Assembly: GCA_049601975.1 (NCBI GenBank)
Contig: JBMYRC010000047.1
Span: 1 to 27,535, forward strand
DNA from: UBA6544 sp049601975
GTDB lineage: Bacteria; Pseudomonadota; Alphaproteobacteria; UBA8366
Reading direction: 5' to 3'
DNA: 27,535 nt
Positions 7,781 through 16,079 of the stretch are shown here, one piece after another. The translations under genes were made by a program, and so were the position numbers. Numbering within the stretch: the first letter of the stretch is position 1; each line of letters begins with the position of its first letter. The notes under the pieces were generated by a model that saw only the letters and a program-made list of their open reading frames with translations, did no database searches and was not told the DNA's origin.

Positions 7781-8989
7781 TCATGTGCGCCGGTCGAGAC
7801 CGAAACGGCGGGGTAAATATCGGGACAATCCCGCCAGCCCGAGCATAATGCCACCGCTGGCCAGGAAGACCGCCGGCAGCGGGAAAACGAGTAAGACCAG
7901 GGAATAAGCGGCGGGCATACTGAGTCGGGAAGCTTCGCGGTAAGTCGAATAGACACTGGTCATGGCCGACCGCTCGTGTGGGTGAACCGAACGCATGAAC
8001 GGCACGTTTCCTGGGCCGTCCGTAATGCTGGCGGCGAATGCGGCGGCGACCAGCAGTGCCGCGCCCACCCATGGGGAGCCCATCAATAACCCGACGAGGA
8101 TCGAGATAATCCCCGTGAGCCCGTAGCCAAAGATCAGCAGCCAGCGAATTCCCATTTGCCGCCCAACCCGTCCCCAAAGCATGACGGTAAACAGCCCGAC
8201 CGAGCCTAACGAGGAAATGATGCCGCCCGCTTCGTCGCCAAGCCCTGTCGCAACCGCGAAGATCGGTGCGTAGATGTAAAACATATTCCACCAAGCGGAT
8301 CGACCGACGGATAGGCCCCAGGCAAGGGCAAGTCGAGGTTGTTGAAAGAAGCGCCGCACAAATTTGACTGGGTTTGCTTGTGGTCGTGATGCGCTTGGAT
8401 TGGCGCGCGCGCGCGGCACCCGCAGGTAGCGGAAATAGAGGTACATCGAGGCCATGAAAGCAGCGCTCAATAGATAGGGCGCCCAGGAGACCACTCGGGT
8501 CGAGAGATAGACGCCGACGACGGGACCGGAGATCCAGCCGATCCCGGCAAGGAACATCCGCGTTGGCTCGAAGCGGGTGAAATTATCTTTCGGAACGTTG
8601 TCGAGCACATACAGATTGAGACAGATGGTCACGGATGCGCCCGCGAACATCTGCAAAGCGAGACCGGGCACGAGGTACCAAAGTTGTTCTTGTCCCAAGA
8701 GTAGCGCCGCTAACAACCAGCAACCAAATCCGAACGTCAACGTGCCCCGACGGTAAAGGCGGGTTACCAGAAAGGGGACGGTCAAACTCCCGCAAAGCCC
8801 GATTGTGCCCGCGATGAAATACAGGACGCTGACCTTCTGAGCGTCCGCCAGCAGCGCGTAGGCTTGCAGCGGCACAACGGTCACCAGCATCGCACGAGCC
8901 AGGTTGTCCAAGGTGAACAGGAGCAGGAAGGCCGGCGCTTCGGGCCGGGCGAATGCAGCGAGCTTGAGAGGCACGGGAATCCTTCCCAT
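7781..8989 (-). CDS. MFS transporter
   Basis: A 402-residue integral inner-membrane protein with about 12 hydrophobic segments and a central charged loop (RVPRARANPSASRPQANPVKFVRRFF), the usual 6+6 layout of the major facilitator superfamily. The loop TRLYRRGTL after the second segment sits where the GxxxDRxGRR motif is expected but matches it poorly. HPHERSAMTSVYSTYREASR in the C-terminal half is distinctive of a group of poorly characterised transporters. The ribosome binding site is weak, and a bulged inverted repeat (8992-9011) lies just upstream of the start. It diverges from the SDR gene across 84 bp. Substrate unknown. Confidence 0.88.
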   Translation of the reverse strand: MGRIPVPLKLAAFARPEAPAFLLLFTLDNLARAMLVTVVPLQAYALLADAQKVSVLYFIAGTIGLCGSLTVPFLVTRLYRRGTLTFGFGCWLLAALLLGQEQLWYLVPGLALQMFAGASVTICLNLYVLDNVPKDNFTRFEPTRMFLAGIGWISGPVVGVYLSTRVVSWAPYLLSAAFMASMYLYFRYLRVPRARANPSASRPQANPVKFVRRFFQQPRLALAWGLSVGRSAWWNMFYIYAPIFAVATGLGDEAGGIISSLGSVGLFTVMLWGRVGRQMGIRWLLIFGYGLTGIISILVGLLMGSPWVGAALLVAAAFAASITDGPGNVPFMRSVHPHERSAMTSVYSTYREASRLSMPAAYSLVLLVFPLPAVFLASGGIMLGLAGLSRYLPRRFGLDRRT

Positions 8990-9073
8990 CTGCGACCGCT
9001 ATGCGGGTCGCTTCCCGTCTTAATCGCACCATCTCGCTAAAAAGGGAAGATTCGTTGCAACGGAGACGGAAGA

Positions 9074-9922
9074 ATGGGGGAAATGACTAAGATGGAAATG
9101 GACGGCAAAGTTGTGGTTGTGACCGGCGGCGCAAGCGGTATCGGCGAGGCAACGGTGCGCTTGTTCGTCGAGGAGGGCGCCCGGGTTGTGATCGCCGATA
9201 TGCAGAAGGAGCGCGGCGAGGAACTCGCGGCTGAACTCGGTGATTCCGCCGCCTTCGTCGAGGTCGAGGTCCGCCAGGAAGATCAGGTTAAAGCCGCCGT
9301 CGATAAGGCGGCCGGGAACTGGGGCCGCCTAGATTGCATCTTCAACAATGCGGGATTCGGCGGCGTGCTCGGCCCGATCGAAGATATTCCCGTGGAAGAG
9401 TTCGATATGAGCTTCGACGTGTTGGTGCGGGGTGTTTTCCTTGGTATGAAACACGCCATCCCGATCATGAAGAAGCAGGGCTCCGGCAGCATTATCAATA
9501 CGGGCAGCATCGCGGCGGTGACCGCTGGGCGCGGCCCGTTGATCTATTCCGTCTGCAAGGCCGCCGTTGTGCAGATGTCGAAAGTGACGGCGATGTCGCT
9601 TGGCGAGCATTCGATCCGCGTCAACGCGATCTGCCCCGGTTATATTGCGACCCCGCTCTCAACCAATACGGTGGGCCGCCCGGTGGAGAAGATCGAAGAG
9701 CGGATTGAGGGTATGGACTACCAACAACCGATCCCCCGCGTCGGCCGCCCGGAAGACATTGCCAATATGGCCCTCTATCTGGCGAGCGACCGCTCCACCT
9801 TCGTGACCGGCCAAGCCATTGTCGTCGATGGCGGCGCGGCGACCGGGGTGTCCTGGGAGGACCAGCGGGACGTCTACAAGCAGTACTATCCGATCAAGGT
9901 GTATAACCCAGATAAGCCGTGA
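9074..9922 (+). CDS. SDR family oxidoreductase
   Basis: A 282-residue classical short-chain dehydrogenase/reductase. The cofactor motif TGGASGIG is at 17-24, NNAG at 91-94, and the catalytic set is Ser145, Tyr158 and Lys162 (YSVCK). Asp42 at the end of the second strand (VVIADMQ) points to NAD(H) rather than NADP(H). The C-terminal tail with DQRDVYKQYYPIKVYNP is longer than in minimal SDRs. Several ATG codons lie close together (9074, 9086, 9095, 9101); the first is kept, with GGAAG close upstream. Likely oxidises or reduces a hydroxy/keto group in the surrounding acyl-CoA chemistry; substrate not determinable. Confidence 0.93.
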   Translation: MGEMTKMEMDGKVVVVTGGASGIGEATVRLFVEEGARVVIADMQKERGEELAAELGDSAAFVEVEVRQEDQVKAAVDKAAGNWGRLDCIFNNAGFGGVLGPIEDIPVEEFDMSFDVLVRGVFLGMKHAIPIMKKQGSGSIINTGSIAAVTAGRGPLIYSVCKAAVVQMSKVTAMSLGEHSIRVNAICPGYIATPLSTNTVGRPVEKIEERIEGMDYQQPIPRVGRPEDIANMALYLASDRSTFVTGQAIVVDGGAATGVSWEDQRDVYKQYYPIKVYNPDKP

Positions 9923-9941
9923 CACGCGCGCTGTGGCGTCT

Positions 9942-9971
9942 TTCCGGACGACCCGAGCGGCCGATCCGGAA
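9942..9971. terminator. Weak inverted repeat between convergent genes
   Basis: TTCCGGA (9942-9948) and TCCGGAA (9965-9971) flank a 16-nt loop in the 103-bp gap where the SDR and cupin genes converge. Position suits a transcription end, but there is no T run. The rest of the gap shows nothing recognisable. Confidence 0.25.
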
Positions 9972-10025
9972 CGAGGCCCTGAGCGTTACTTTCGCCCGTG
10001 ATGACCTTAAGGAAGGCTCGGGCAA

Positions 10026-10418
10026 TTAGGTCATCATCGGCGCATCAAATCCATCCGGCACGGTGATCCACAGGACAAGCTGCGAGTCCGGCGAATGGCG
10101 CGACAGGTGCCCTTTGCCGTGTGTGTCCTCGACAAGGACGAAACCGCCCGCCGCGACGGTCCGAACCTCTCCGTCACTGGTCTCGTATTCCACCGCGCCA
10201 TCGAGCCTGACGGTCAGCACACGTTCGGGCACTGTGTGCCAATCGACCTGTCGCATACCTGCTGGAATTTGTGTGAAACGAACCCGCGAAGCCGGATAGC
10301 TGGGGGAAACCTCGAAGGGTGTGGCATCCGGATGAACGGCTATACTTTTCGTCGGAATATCGACCTCACCGAAATGCGACTCGCCATCTTCCGTCGCATA
10401 TATCCGCAAGCATTTCAT
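10026..10418 (-). CDS. Cupin domain protein
   Basis: A 130-residue single-domain protein with a beta-barrel cupin pattern: WHTVPERVLTVRLDGAVEYETSDGE at 60-84 for the first motif and GGFVLVEDTHGKGHLSRH at 91-108 for the second. Possible metal ligands are His61, His100 and His104; the first motif has one His rather than the usual HxH, so metal binding is uncertain. It lies 47 bases downstream of the ABM-domain gene on the same strand, probably in one transcript. Small cupins of this sort act as dioxygenases, isomerases or ligand sensors; the role here is unknown. Confidence 0.87.
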   Translation of the reverse strand: MKCLRIYATEDGESHFGEVDIPTKSIAVHPDATPFEVSPSYPASRVRFTQIPAGMRQVDWHTVPERVLTVRLDGAVEYETSDGEVRTVAAGGFVLVEDTHGKGHLSRHSPDSQLVLWITVPDGFDAPMMT

Positions 10419-10465
10419 GGTCCGCTCTCTAAAGAAGGTCTCACGCGACCTCGCGTCTTTCCCGC

Positions 10466-10762
10466 CTACGAACCGTCGACGCGCGTCTTCGCGATGTTAC
10501 GGCTTTCGATCATGTCGCCATAGGCGCCGCGGGTCGCTTGGAGGCGCGGCGAGGCGATGTGGATGTCGAGGGCCGCGTCGTCGCGGTACATCTCCACCAG
10601 CATGACCTTGTTGTCGTCGTCTTCCGGAATCAGTACGTCGAACTGCAGGCAGCCTTCCTCGTCCTGTTTGGTGCCGGCGGCGTGGCCGCGGATGATTTCA
10701 AGAAAGGCGTCGCGTTGGCCCGCTTTGATGTTGAATTCGACGACGAGGGCGATTTTGCTCAT
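10466..10762 (-). CDS. ABM-domain putative quinol monooxygenase
   Basis: A 98-residue protein with the antibiotic-biosynthesis-monooxygenase ferredoxin-like fold seen in YgiN-type proteins: MSKIALVVEFNIKAGQRDAF, then GTKQDEEGCLQFDVLIPEDD and VMLVEMYRDDAALDIH. The start at 10762 is fixed by GGGAG seven bases upstream; a longer open frame to 10945 has no support and would reach into the aminotransferase promoter. YgiN-like proteins oxidise quinols without a bound cofactor, or detoxify small molecules. It is followed by the cupin gene and diverges from the aminotransferase operon, so it may belong to the same metabolic unit. Confidence 0.9.
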   Translation of the reverse strand: MSKIALVVEFNIKAGQRDAFLEIIRGHAAGTKQDEEGCLQFDVLIPEDDDNKVMLVEMYRDDAALDIHIASPRLQATRGAYGDMIESRNIAKTRVDGS

Positions 10763-10920
10763 GGATTTACTCCCACTCTGAATTTTGGTTGAGAGGGAAA
10801 CTAAGGCGCGGCGGCGCGCCGTCCAAGCGCCGTCACCAGATCGCTCAATATTCGACTTACGAAGCTTCGGGGAAACTGCTAAAACCTGCGGCTTCCCCGC
10901 TCGACGAAAATGGACGCGCC

Positions 10921-12102
10921 ATGAATTCTCGCCTGAAAATCGCACCCCTGCGCCCCGAAGTGCTCGCCATCGAAACTCAGCAGATCATGCAGGTCTCGAC
11001 CTTGGCGATGGACGACCCGGACGTCATCGCGATGTGGTACGGGGAATCCGATGTCAAAACACCGGACTTTATCTGCGACGCGGCGGCGGCCGCGCTGAAG
11101 CGGGGGCAAACCTTCTATACCCACAAATGGGGCATCCCCGCCTTGCGGGAGACGCTCGCCACTTATACCGGCGGGCTCTATGGGATCGACGTTTCGACCG
11201 AGCGCGTGACGGTCACGTCGTCGGGCATGACCGGGATCATGATGCTGATGCAGGCATTGGTCGGCGCCGGCGACAATATCCTACTGGTCGATCCGATCTG
11301 GCCGAACGGCGCGTCGGCGGCGCAGGTGATGGGTGGCGAGGTGCGCCGCGTCAGCCTCGACGCTAATAGCCAAGGGGATTGGCAGCTCGATCTCGACAAG
11401 CTGTTCGCGGCGACGGATGACCGCACGCGGCTGATCTTCGTCAACTCTCCCGGCAATCCGACTGGTTGGATGATGGAGCAGGACCAGCAGCAGGCGATCC
11501 TCAATTTCTGCCGGGCGCGTGGTATCTGGATTCTCGCTGACGAGGTCTATGGTCGCCTTGTCTACGACCGCCTGGTCGCGCCCTCGTTCCTGGAGATCGC
11601 CACGCCGGACGATCCGGTCGTGGTGGTGAACAGTTTCTCCAAGTCCTGGGCCATGACCGGCTGGCGCATGGGATGGTTGACCCATCCGGCGCGAATCTCG
11701 GAGCAGCTCGGCGATTTGGTAGAATTCAACACCAGCGGTACGCCCGAATTCCTGCAGGAAGCGGGTATCGTCGCCGTGCGGGACGGGGAGGACACCGTGG
11801 CCGCGATGGCGGAGCTGTGCCGGGTCGGGCGCGACGCCGCCAGCCGACGCCTCGCGGATATGCCGCGTGTGATTTACAACCCACCCGCTGCCGCCTTCTA
11901 CGCTTTCTTCAAGGTCGATGGGATGGAGAACAGCCTCGAGTTCGCCAAACGCTTGGCGCTTGAGTACAAGGTTGGCGTGGCGCCTGGGACAGCATTCGGA
12001 CCGTCGGGTGAAGGCTGGTTGCGCCTTTGTTTCGCGCAATCCCCTGAGCGCATCGACGAGGCCATGAACCGCTTAGCGCAGGCGCTGGACGAGGGAGTGT
12101 AG
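10921..12102 (+). CDS. PLP-dependent aminotransferase, class I/II
   Basis: A 393-residue fold-type-I aminotransferase. Visible PLP-site motifs are NSPGNPTG at 175-182, ADEVYG at 206-211, and SFSKSWAMTGWRMGW with the Schiff-base Lys241. The N-terminal segment MWYGESDVKTPDF and the YTHKWGIPALRETLA stretch place it with aspartate/aromatic-type class I enzymes. The start at 10921 gives a family-like N-terminus; an upstream open frame from 10789 adds a low-complexity arginine-rich extension that is unlikely to be translated. The next gene, an acyl-CoA dehydrogenase, starts six bases after the stop. Together they suggest degradation of an amino acid or amino-acyl compound through its keto acid and acyl-CoA; this is inferred. 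Confidence 0.93.
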   Translation: MNSRLKIAPLRPEVLAIETQQIMQVSTLAMDDPDVIAMWYGESDVKTPDFICDAAAAALKRGQTFYTHKWGIPALRETLATYTGGLYGIDVSTERVTVTSSGMTGIMMLMQALVGAGDNILLVDPIWPNGASAAQVMGGEVRRVSLDANSQGDWQLDLDKLFAATDDRTRLIFVNSPGNPTGWMMEQDQQQAILNFCRARGIWILADEVYGRLVYDRLVAPSFLEIATPDDPVVVVNSFSKSWAMTGWRMGWLTHPARISEQLGDLVEFNTSGTPEFLQEAGIVAVRDGEDTVAAMAELCRVGRDAASRRLADMPRVIYNPPAAAFYAFFKVDGMENSLEFAKRLALEYKVGVAPGTAFGPSGEGWLRLCFAQSPERIDEAMNRLAQALDEGV

Positions 12103-12107
12103 AGACC

Positions 12108-13259
12108 ATGCACGACCCGATCTATCTCAAGGATGAACATCGTATGCTGCGCGATCAGCTGCGCCGTTTCATCGAGGCGGAGGTAACGCCGAACGGAGAT
12201 GCATGGGAAGCGGCGGGAATGGTGCCGCGCGACTTGCTCAAGCGCATGGGTGAGCTCGGCTTCTTCGGCATCCGCTATCCCGAATTCTTCGGCGGAGCGG
12301 AACTCGACACTATCGCGACCATGGTGCTGTCGGAAGAGATGGGCCGCTCGACCTTCGGCGGTTTCGCGATCACGGTTTTGGTACACACGGACATGGCTTC
12401 GCCGCATTTGATGAACGCGGGCAATGACGAACAGAAGGCGCGGTTCTTAGAGAAGGTTGTCTCCGGCGAATTGATTACCGCCGTCGGCGTGACTGAACCG
12501 GATGCGGGATCCGATGTCGCGGCCATCCGCACCCGCGCCACGCGCACCGATGGTGGATGGATTTTGAACGGCGCGAAAATGTTCATCACCAACGGCGTAC
12601 ATGGGGATCTTTATTTTGTTGCAGCAAAGTCGGGTGATCCCGATGTCGGCAGCCGGTCACGCGAAGTCACCATGTTCATCGTGGAAAAGGGCGTGGAGGG
12701 TTTCAGTGTCGGGCGTTCTCTCGACAAGATGGGCTGGCGCAGTTCGGACACCGCGGAGCTGATCTTCGACAATTGTTTCGTGCCCGACGCCAATGTGCTC
12801 GGCGAGGTACATCGCGGCTTCTATGCGATCATGCAGAATTTTCAGAACGAGCGTCTGGTTCTTGGTGCACAAGCCATGGGCGAGGCGCAAAAGGCAATCG
12901 AACTGACCTTGGAATACGTCAAGGGCCGCAAGGCTTTCGACGGGGTGTTGTGGGATAAACAGGCGATCCGTCAGCGGCTCTCCCAGCGCCTCTCCGAGGT
13001 CGAGGCGGGACGGCATCTCGTCTATCACGCCGCCTGGCTCGACACCCAGGGGATCGATTGCGTCAAGGAAGTCTCGATGGTGAAGGCTTATTGCGGCGAG
13101 TTGGTGAACAAAGTCATGTACGACTGCCAACAATTCCACGGCGGCTTCGGCTATATGCGCGAGAGCACCATCGAGCGCATGACCCGCGACGCGAGGGTAC
13201 AATCCGTCGGCGGCGGCGCCACAGAGGTTATGCTCGAAGAGGTCGCGAAGCGGATCTAG
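12108..13259 (+). CDS. Acyl-CoA dehydrogenase
   Basis: A 383-residue FAD-dependent acyl-CoA dehydrogenase with VTEPDAGSD at 128-136, MFITNG at 158-163, and QFHGGFGYMRES followed by RDARVQSVGGGATEVM at the C-terminus. The usual catalytic Glu of the YEGT motif is replaced by glycine (VGGG). A Glu is present at 248 in NERLVL, the place where isovaleryl-CoA and long-chain dehydrogenases carry their base, so the enzyme is probably active in that way. It starts six bases after the aminotransferase stop, in the same operon. Its last four bases overlap the convergent LysR pseudogene. A branched or short acyl-CoA substrate would fit, but is not proven. Confidence 0.94.
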   Translation: MHDPIYLKDEHRMLRDQLRRFIEAEVTPNGDAWEAAGMVPRDLLKRMGELGFFGIRYPEFFGGAELDTIATMVLSEEMGRSTFGGFAITVLVHTDMASPHLMNAGNDEQKARFLEKVVSGELITAVGVTEPDAGSDVAAIRTRATRTDGGWILNGAKMFITNGVHGDLYFVAAKSGDPDVGSRSREVTMFIVEKGVEGFSVGRSLDKMGWRSSDTAELIFDNCFVPDANVLGEVHRGFYAIMQNFQNERLVLGAQAMGEAQKAIELTLEYVKGRKAFDGVLWDKQAIRQRLSQRLSEVEAGRHLVYHAAWLDTQGIDCVKEVSMVKAYCGELVNKVMYDCQQFHGGFGYMRESTIERMTRDARVQSVGGGATEVMLEEVAKRI

Positions 13260-14142
13260 GAATCCGCCTGTTCGACGATCCAGTCCCGGAAGGCGACGAT
13301 CTTCGGCCGCTCGGCTATTTCTTGCGGGCAGACGAAGAAGTATGAGTTCGCGGACGGCATCATAAGGTCGAAGGGTTTAACGAGGCGGCCGTCGTCGAGC
13401 GCGCGTTGCACGATGGCGCTTCGACCAAGCGCCACGCCCCCCCGGCGATAGCAGCGTCGATGGCCAGGTTGAGCAGGTTGAACGAAGGCCCGTGGTCCGT
13501 GTCGACACCGCTCACCCCGGCGAGCTCCAACCAGCGGTCCCAGAGCCGTTCCGTGAAGTCATCTATAAGCGTGTGGTGTTTCAGGTCTTCCGGCGTCCGT
13601 AGCGGATTCGGACCTTCCTCCATCAGTTTAGGGCTGCAGACGGGGAAGGCTTCCTCGGCCAGAAACCATTCCGACGCGAGGTCCGGGTAGTCGCCGGTGC
13701 CGTAACGCAAGGCGACATCGACGCCGTCGCGTGAGAAATCCGTGAGATCGTCCCACACGTCGACGCGGATATCGATCTCCGGATGCAATCGGCTGAACTG
13801 GCCGAGCCGCGGCAAGAGCCAGGTGGCGGCGAAGGAAGTCATCGCGCTGACGGTGAGCAACCCTTCCGTTTCACTCCGCTTCAAGCGGTCGGTCGCGGCG
13901 CCGATGCCGGAGAGCGCGTCGCGGATTGGAGCCATATAGGCTTGGCATTCGTCGGTCAGCAGCAGGCGGCGGTTCATTCGACGGAAAAGTTTTAGGCCGA
14001 GCTATTCTTCCAGGGTTTTGATTTGGTGACTGATCGCCGCTTGAGTCACGAACAGCTCTGCTGCCGCTTGCGTGAAACTCAGATGACGCGCCGCCGCCTC
14101 AAAGGCGCGCAACGCGTTCAAAGGGGGAAGCCGTCCCGCCAT
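13256..14142 (-). pseudogene. GcvA-like LysR regulator, broken by a stop and a frameshift
   Basis: The reading frame starts at ATG 14142 (AGAGG upstream) with RLPPLNALRAFEAAARHLSFTQAAAELFVTQAAISHQIK, the helix-turn-helix of GcvA-type LysR regulators. Codon 47 is TAG (14002-14004), after which the same frame continues LGLKLFRRMNRRLLLTD and the effector domain. In the DIDAAIAG region a G tract of seven (13437-13443) is one base short: eight would read AIAGGGVALG and then continue in frame to SFFVCP-like sequence and a TAG at 13256-13258. The total length, 887 bases, is one short of a whole number of codons. It would make a regulator of about 295 residues, divergent from the DUF1127/GST genes. 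Not functional as written, unless by readthrough or sequence error. Confidence 0.88.
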
Positions 14143-14194
14143 CGTCAGATCCTCTCGGATAAGAAATTTTGATAAATACGATAAGATTTCATCG

Positions 14195-14213
14195 TTTGTC
14201 CGGAATTCACAAA
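14195..14213. promoter_or_regulatory. Dyad upstream of the LysR pseudogene
   Basis: TTTGT (14195-14199) and ACAAA (14209-14213) flank nine bases in the AT-rich 144-bp gap between the divergent LysR and DUF1127 pseudogenes. This is where a LysR regulator would bind to control itself and its neighbour. It is not an exact T-N11-A box, so the assignment is tentative. Confidence 0.35.
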
Positions 14214-14286
14214 TGGTCAATATATTCGGAAATTAAATGGCTTACATGCCCCTTTTCGACTCAAACCGAAGATTAGGAGAATTCAA

Positions 14287-14487
14287 ATGAGCGAATTCAT
14301 TCTTTCCGCCGGACGGACACGCCGCGCCGGCACGATGATTTAACTGCTGTCCACCTTGTAGGTTTGGTCGGAGCGCCGCCGTCAGCGCCGCCAGTTGGCC
14401 GATTTGGATAACTGCCTGCTCGAGGATATCGGTCTCTATTATGCCCGCCGCGATGGGGAAATCAGCAAGCCGTTCTGGCAGGCCTAA
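14287..14487 (+). pseudogene. DUF1127 small protein gene with two in-frame stops
   Basis: The ATG at 14287 has a good ribosome binding site (AGGAGA, six bases upstream) and opens MSEFILSAGRTRRAGTMI, but codon 19 is TAA (14341-14343) and codon 25 is TAG (14359-14361). The same frame then continues with a clear DUF1127 domain, ERRRQRRQLADLDNCLLEDIG, and the family-typical ending KPFW, to TAA at 14485-14487. No ATG or GTG start follows the second stop, so the domain cannot readily be translated on its own. The intact product would have had 66 residues. The GST pseudogene starts six bases after its end, so both were probably one operon, divergent from and perhaps controlled by the LysR gene. Confidence 0.78.
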
Positions 14488-14493
14488 TTCGCG

Positions 14494-15119
14494 ATGGTGA
14501 CGCTCTACGACAATCATCTGTCCGGTAATGGCTACAAGGTTCGACTGATGCTGACGTTGCTCGGCGTACCATTTGAGATAGTTTGGATTGATACGTTGAG
14601 GGGTAAATCCCACACGGACTCGTTTCTCGCGATCAATCCGAACGGTCGGTTCCAGCATTGGTTGACGGCGCGTTCGTGTTACCGGAATCGAATGCAATTC
14701 TCCACTATCTGGCCGACGGTACGGAATATCTGCTGGAGGGGCGAGAGACTCGCGCCCGCATTCTGCAGTGGATGTTCTCCGAGCAATATTCCCACGAGCC
14801 GAACATCGCCGCACTGCGTCACTGGTTTGCCCATCTGGATCGACCCGACGAAGGGGGCGAAGTCGCGCGCAAACGCGGCGCTGGGTATGATGCGTTGAGG
14901 GTCATGGAACAGCATCTGGCCGCGCAGCCGTATTTCGCGGGAGACCGCTATACGATCGCCAATATTTCCCTCTACGCGTATACGCACGTGGCGGATGAGG
15001 GTGGGTTCGACCTATCGCCCTATTCCGCGACCCGCGATTGGCTGGGCCGCATCGCCGGCCGACCGGGACACATCACCATCGACGACGATTGCGGCTTTTC
15101 TATACCCGGGTCTCGATAA
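14494..15119 (+). pseudogene. Glutathione S-transferase, single-base frameshift
   Basis: The first frame (ATG 14494) reads LYDNHLSGNGYKVRLMLTLLGVPFE and INPNGR, the thioredoxin-fold half of a GST. The second frame from about 14650 reads the rest of the glutathione site (DGAFVLPESNAILHYLA) and the all-helical domain to a TAA at 15117-15119. Adding one G near 14648-14650 (CGG-GTT) restores NPNGRVPALVDGA, the expected motif with cis-proline. At 626 bases the gene is one short of a whole number of codons; repaired, it gives 208 residues, normal for the family. Its 3' end overlaps the convergent MDR gene by 20 bases. Either a true pseudogene or a base-calling error; two adjacent genes carry additional lesions, which favours decay. 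Confidence 0.88.
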
Positions 15120-16074
15120 CGACCTTTCCGGTCGACTTCCGAGCCAACAGAAACTGCATAGCGTCGCCGGTCTCTGCGAGTGGGAAGCGCTTGCTGATAT
15201 GCGGCTTGAGCGCGCCCTTCGCCCAAATCTCCCGCAGGCCCGCATAACCGTCGTGAATCACGTCGATCTTATTGCGGTGGTAAGCACCCCAGACGAAACC
15301 ATCGACGGTGAAGCATTTCACCAGCGGGTAGTTGGTTGGGATTTGCGGCACCTCGCCGCTGGCGAACCCGATGATGATGATCCGGCCTTCGAAGTTGATG
15401 CAGCGGAGCGACGCCTTGAACGCATCGCCGCCGACTGGATCGTAGATCACATCCGCGCCGCCGGTATATTCCAGTACCTTTTCACGAATATCCTCGTTTG
15501 AATAATTAATGCCGTAATCGGCGCCGTAAGTTTTTGCGAGGGCCACCTTATCGTTACTACCTGCCGTCGCGATCACCGTGGCCCCCATCGCCTTGCCGAG
15601 CTCAACCGCTGTCAGGCCGACGCCACCAGCCGCTCCGTGCACCAGCAGCACTTCACCCGATTTCAGATGCGAGCGATAGGTCAGCGCCACATGGCTCGTG
15701 CCATAGGCGACTGGAAAGGCCGCTGCCGTTGCCCAATCCATGTCGTCAGGCACCTGGGTTAGGTTGGCGGCGGGAACATTAGCTTCGTCGGCGAAACCGC
15801 CAAAGCCGATCGAGCCCATCACCCGGTCTCCGACTTTAACATTGTCGACACCATTACCGAGCGCGATCACCTCGCCCGCCGCTTCCATGCCGGGGCTGAA
15901 CGGCAGGTCAGGTTTCTCTTGATATTGGCCGGTCACCATCAAGGTGTCGCCGAAGTTCACTCCGGCGGCGTGGACCGCGATCTGTGCTTGGCCCGGCCCT
16001 GGAGCCGATAGCTCGACTTCTTCCAGTTTCATGGCGTCGATGCCGTCGCGGCCGTGAAGTCTCATTGCGCGCAT
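15100..16074 (-). CDS. NADPH:quinone oxidoreductase family protein (second of tandem pair)
   Basis: A 324-residue zinc-free medium-chain dehydrogenase. The Rossmann segment LLVHGAAGGVGLTAVELGK is the NADPH site of the quinone oxidoreductase branch, followed by ATAGSNDKVALAKTYGADYGINYS. The N-terminal half has GVNFGDTLMVTGQYQEKPDLPFSPGMEAAG. It shares long near-identical stretches with the gene just upstream (for example SLRCINFEGRIIIIGFASG), so the two came from a tandem duplication. It starts five bases after that gene's stop. Members reduce quinones or enoyl compounds; the precise substrate is unknown. Confidence 0.92.
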   Translation of the reverse strand: MRAMRLHGRDGIDAMKLEEVELSAPGPGQAQIAVHAAGVNFGDTLMVTGQYQEKPDLPFSPGMEAAGEVIALGNGVDNVKVGDRVMGSIGFGGFADEANVPAANLTQVPDDMDWATAAAFPVAYGTSHVALTYRSHLKSGEVLLVHGAAGGVGLTAVELGKAMGATVIATAGSNDKVALAKTYGADYGINYSNEDIREKVLEYTGGADVIYDPVGGDAFKASLRCINFEGRIIIIGFASGEVPQIPTNYPLVKCFTVDGFVWGAYHRNKIDVIHDGYAGLREIWAKGALKPHISKRFPLAETGDAMQFLLARKSTGKVVIETRV

Positions 16075-16079
16075 GCCGA

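Noticed and set aside
10789..10920. An N-terminal extension of the aminotransferase from the ATG at 10789.
   Set aside because: The extra 44 residues are arginine-rich, unlike any aminotransferase N-terminus, and lie over the promoter region of the divergent ABM-domain gene.
13256..14487. Stop-codon reassignment or programmed readthrough as the explanation for the internal TAG and TAA codons.
   Set aside because: TAG and TAA both end intact genes in this window (for example the aminotransferase, acyl-CoA dehydrogenase and MDR genes), and the same genes also carry frameshifts, so decay is simpler.
14242..14814. A 190-codon minus-strand frame across the DUF1127 and GST pseudogenes.
   Set aside because: It is antisense to recognisable DUF1127 and GST domains and has no motif or ribosome binding site.
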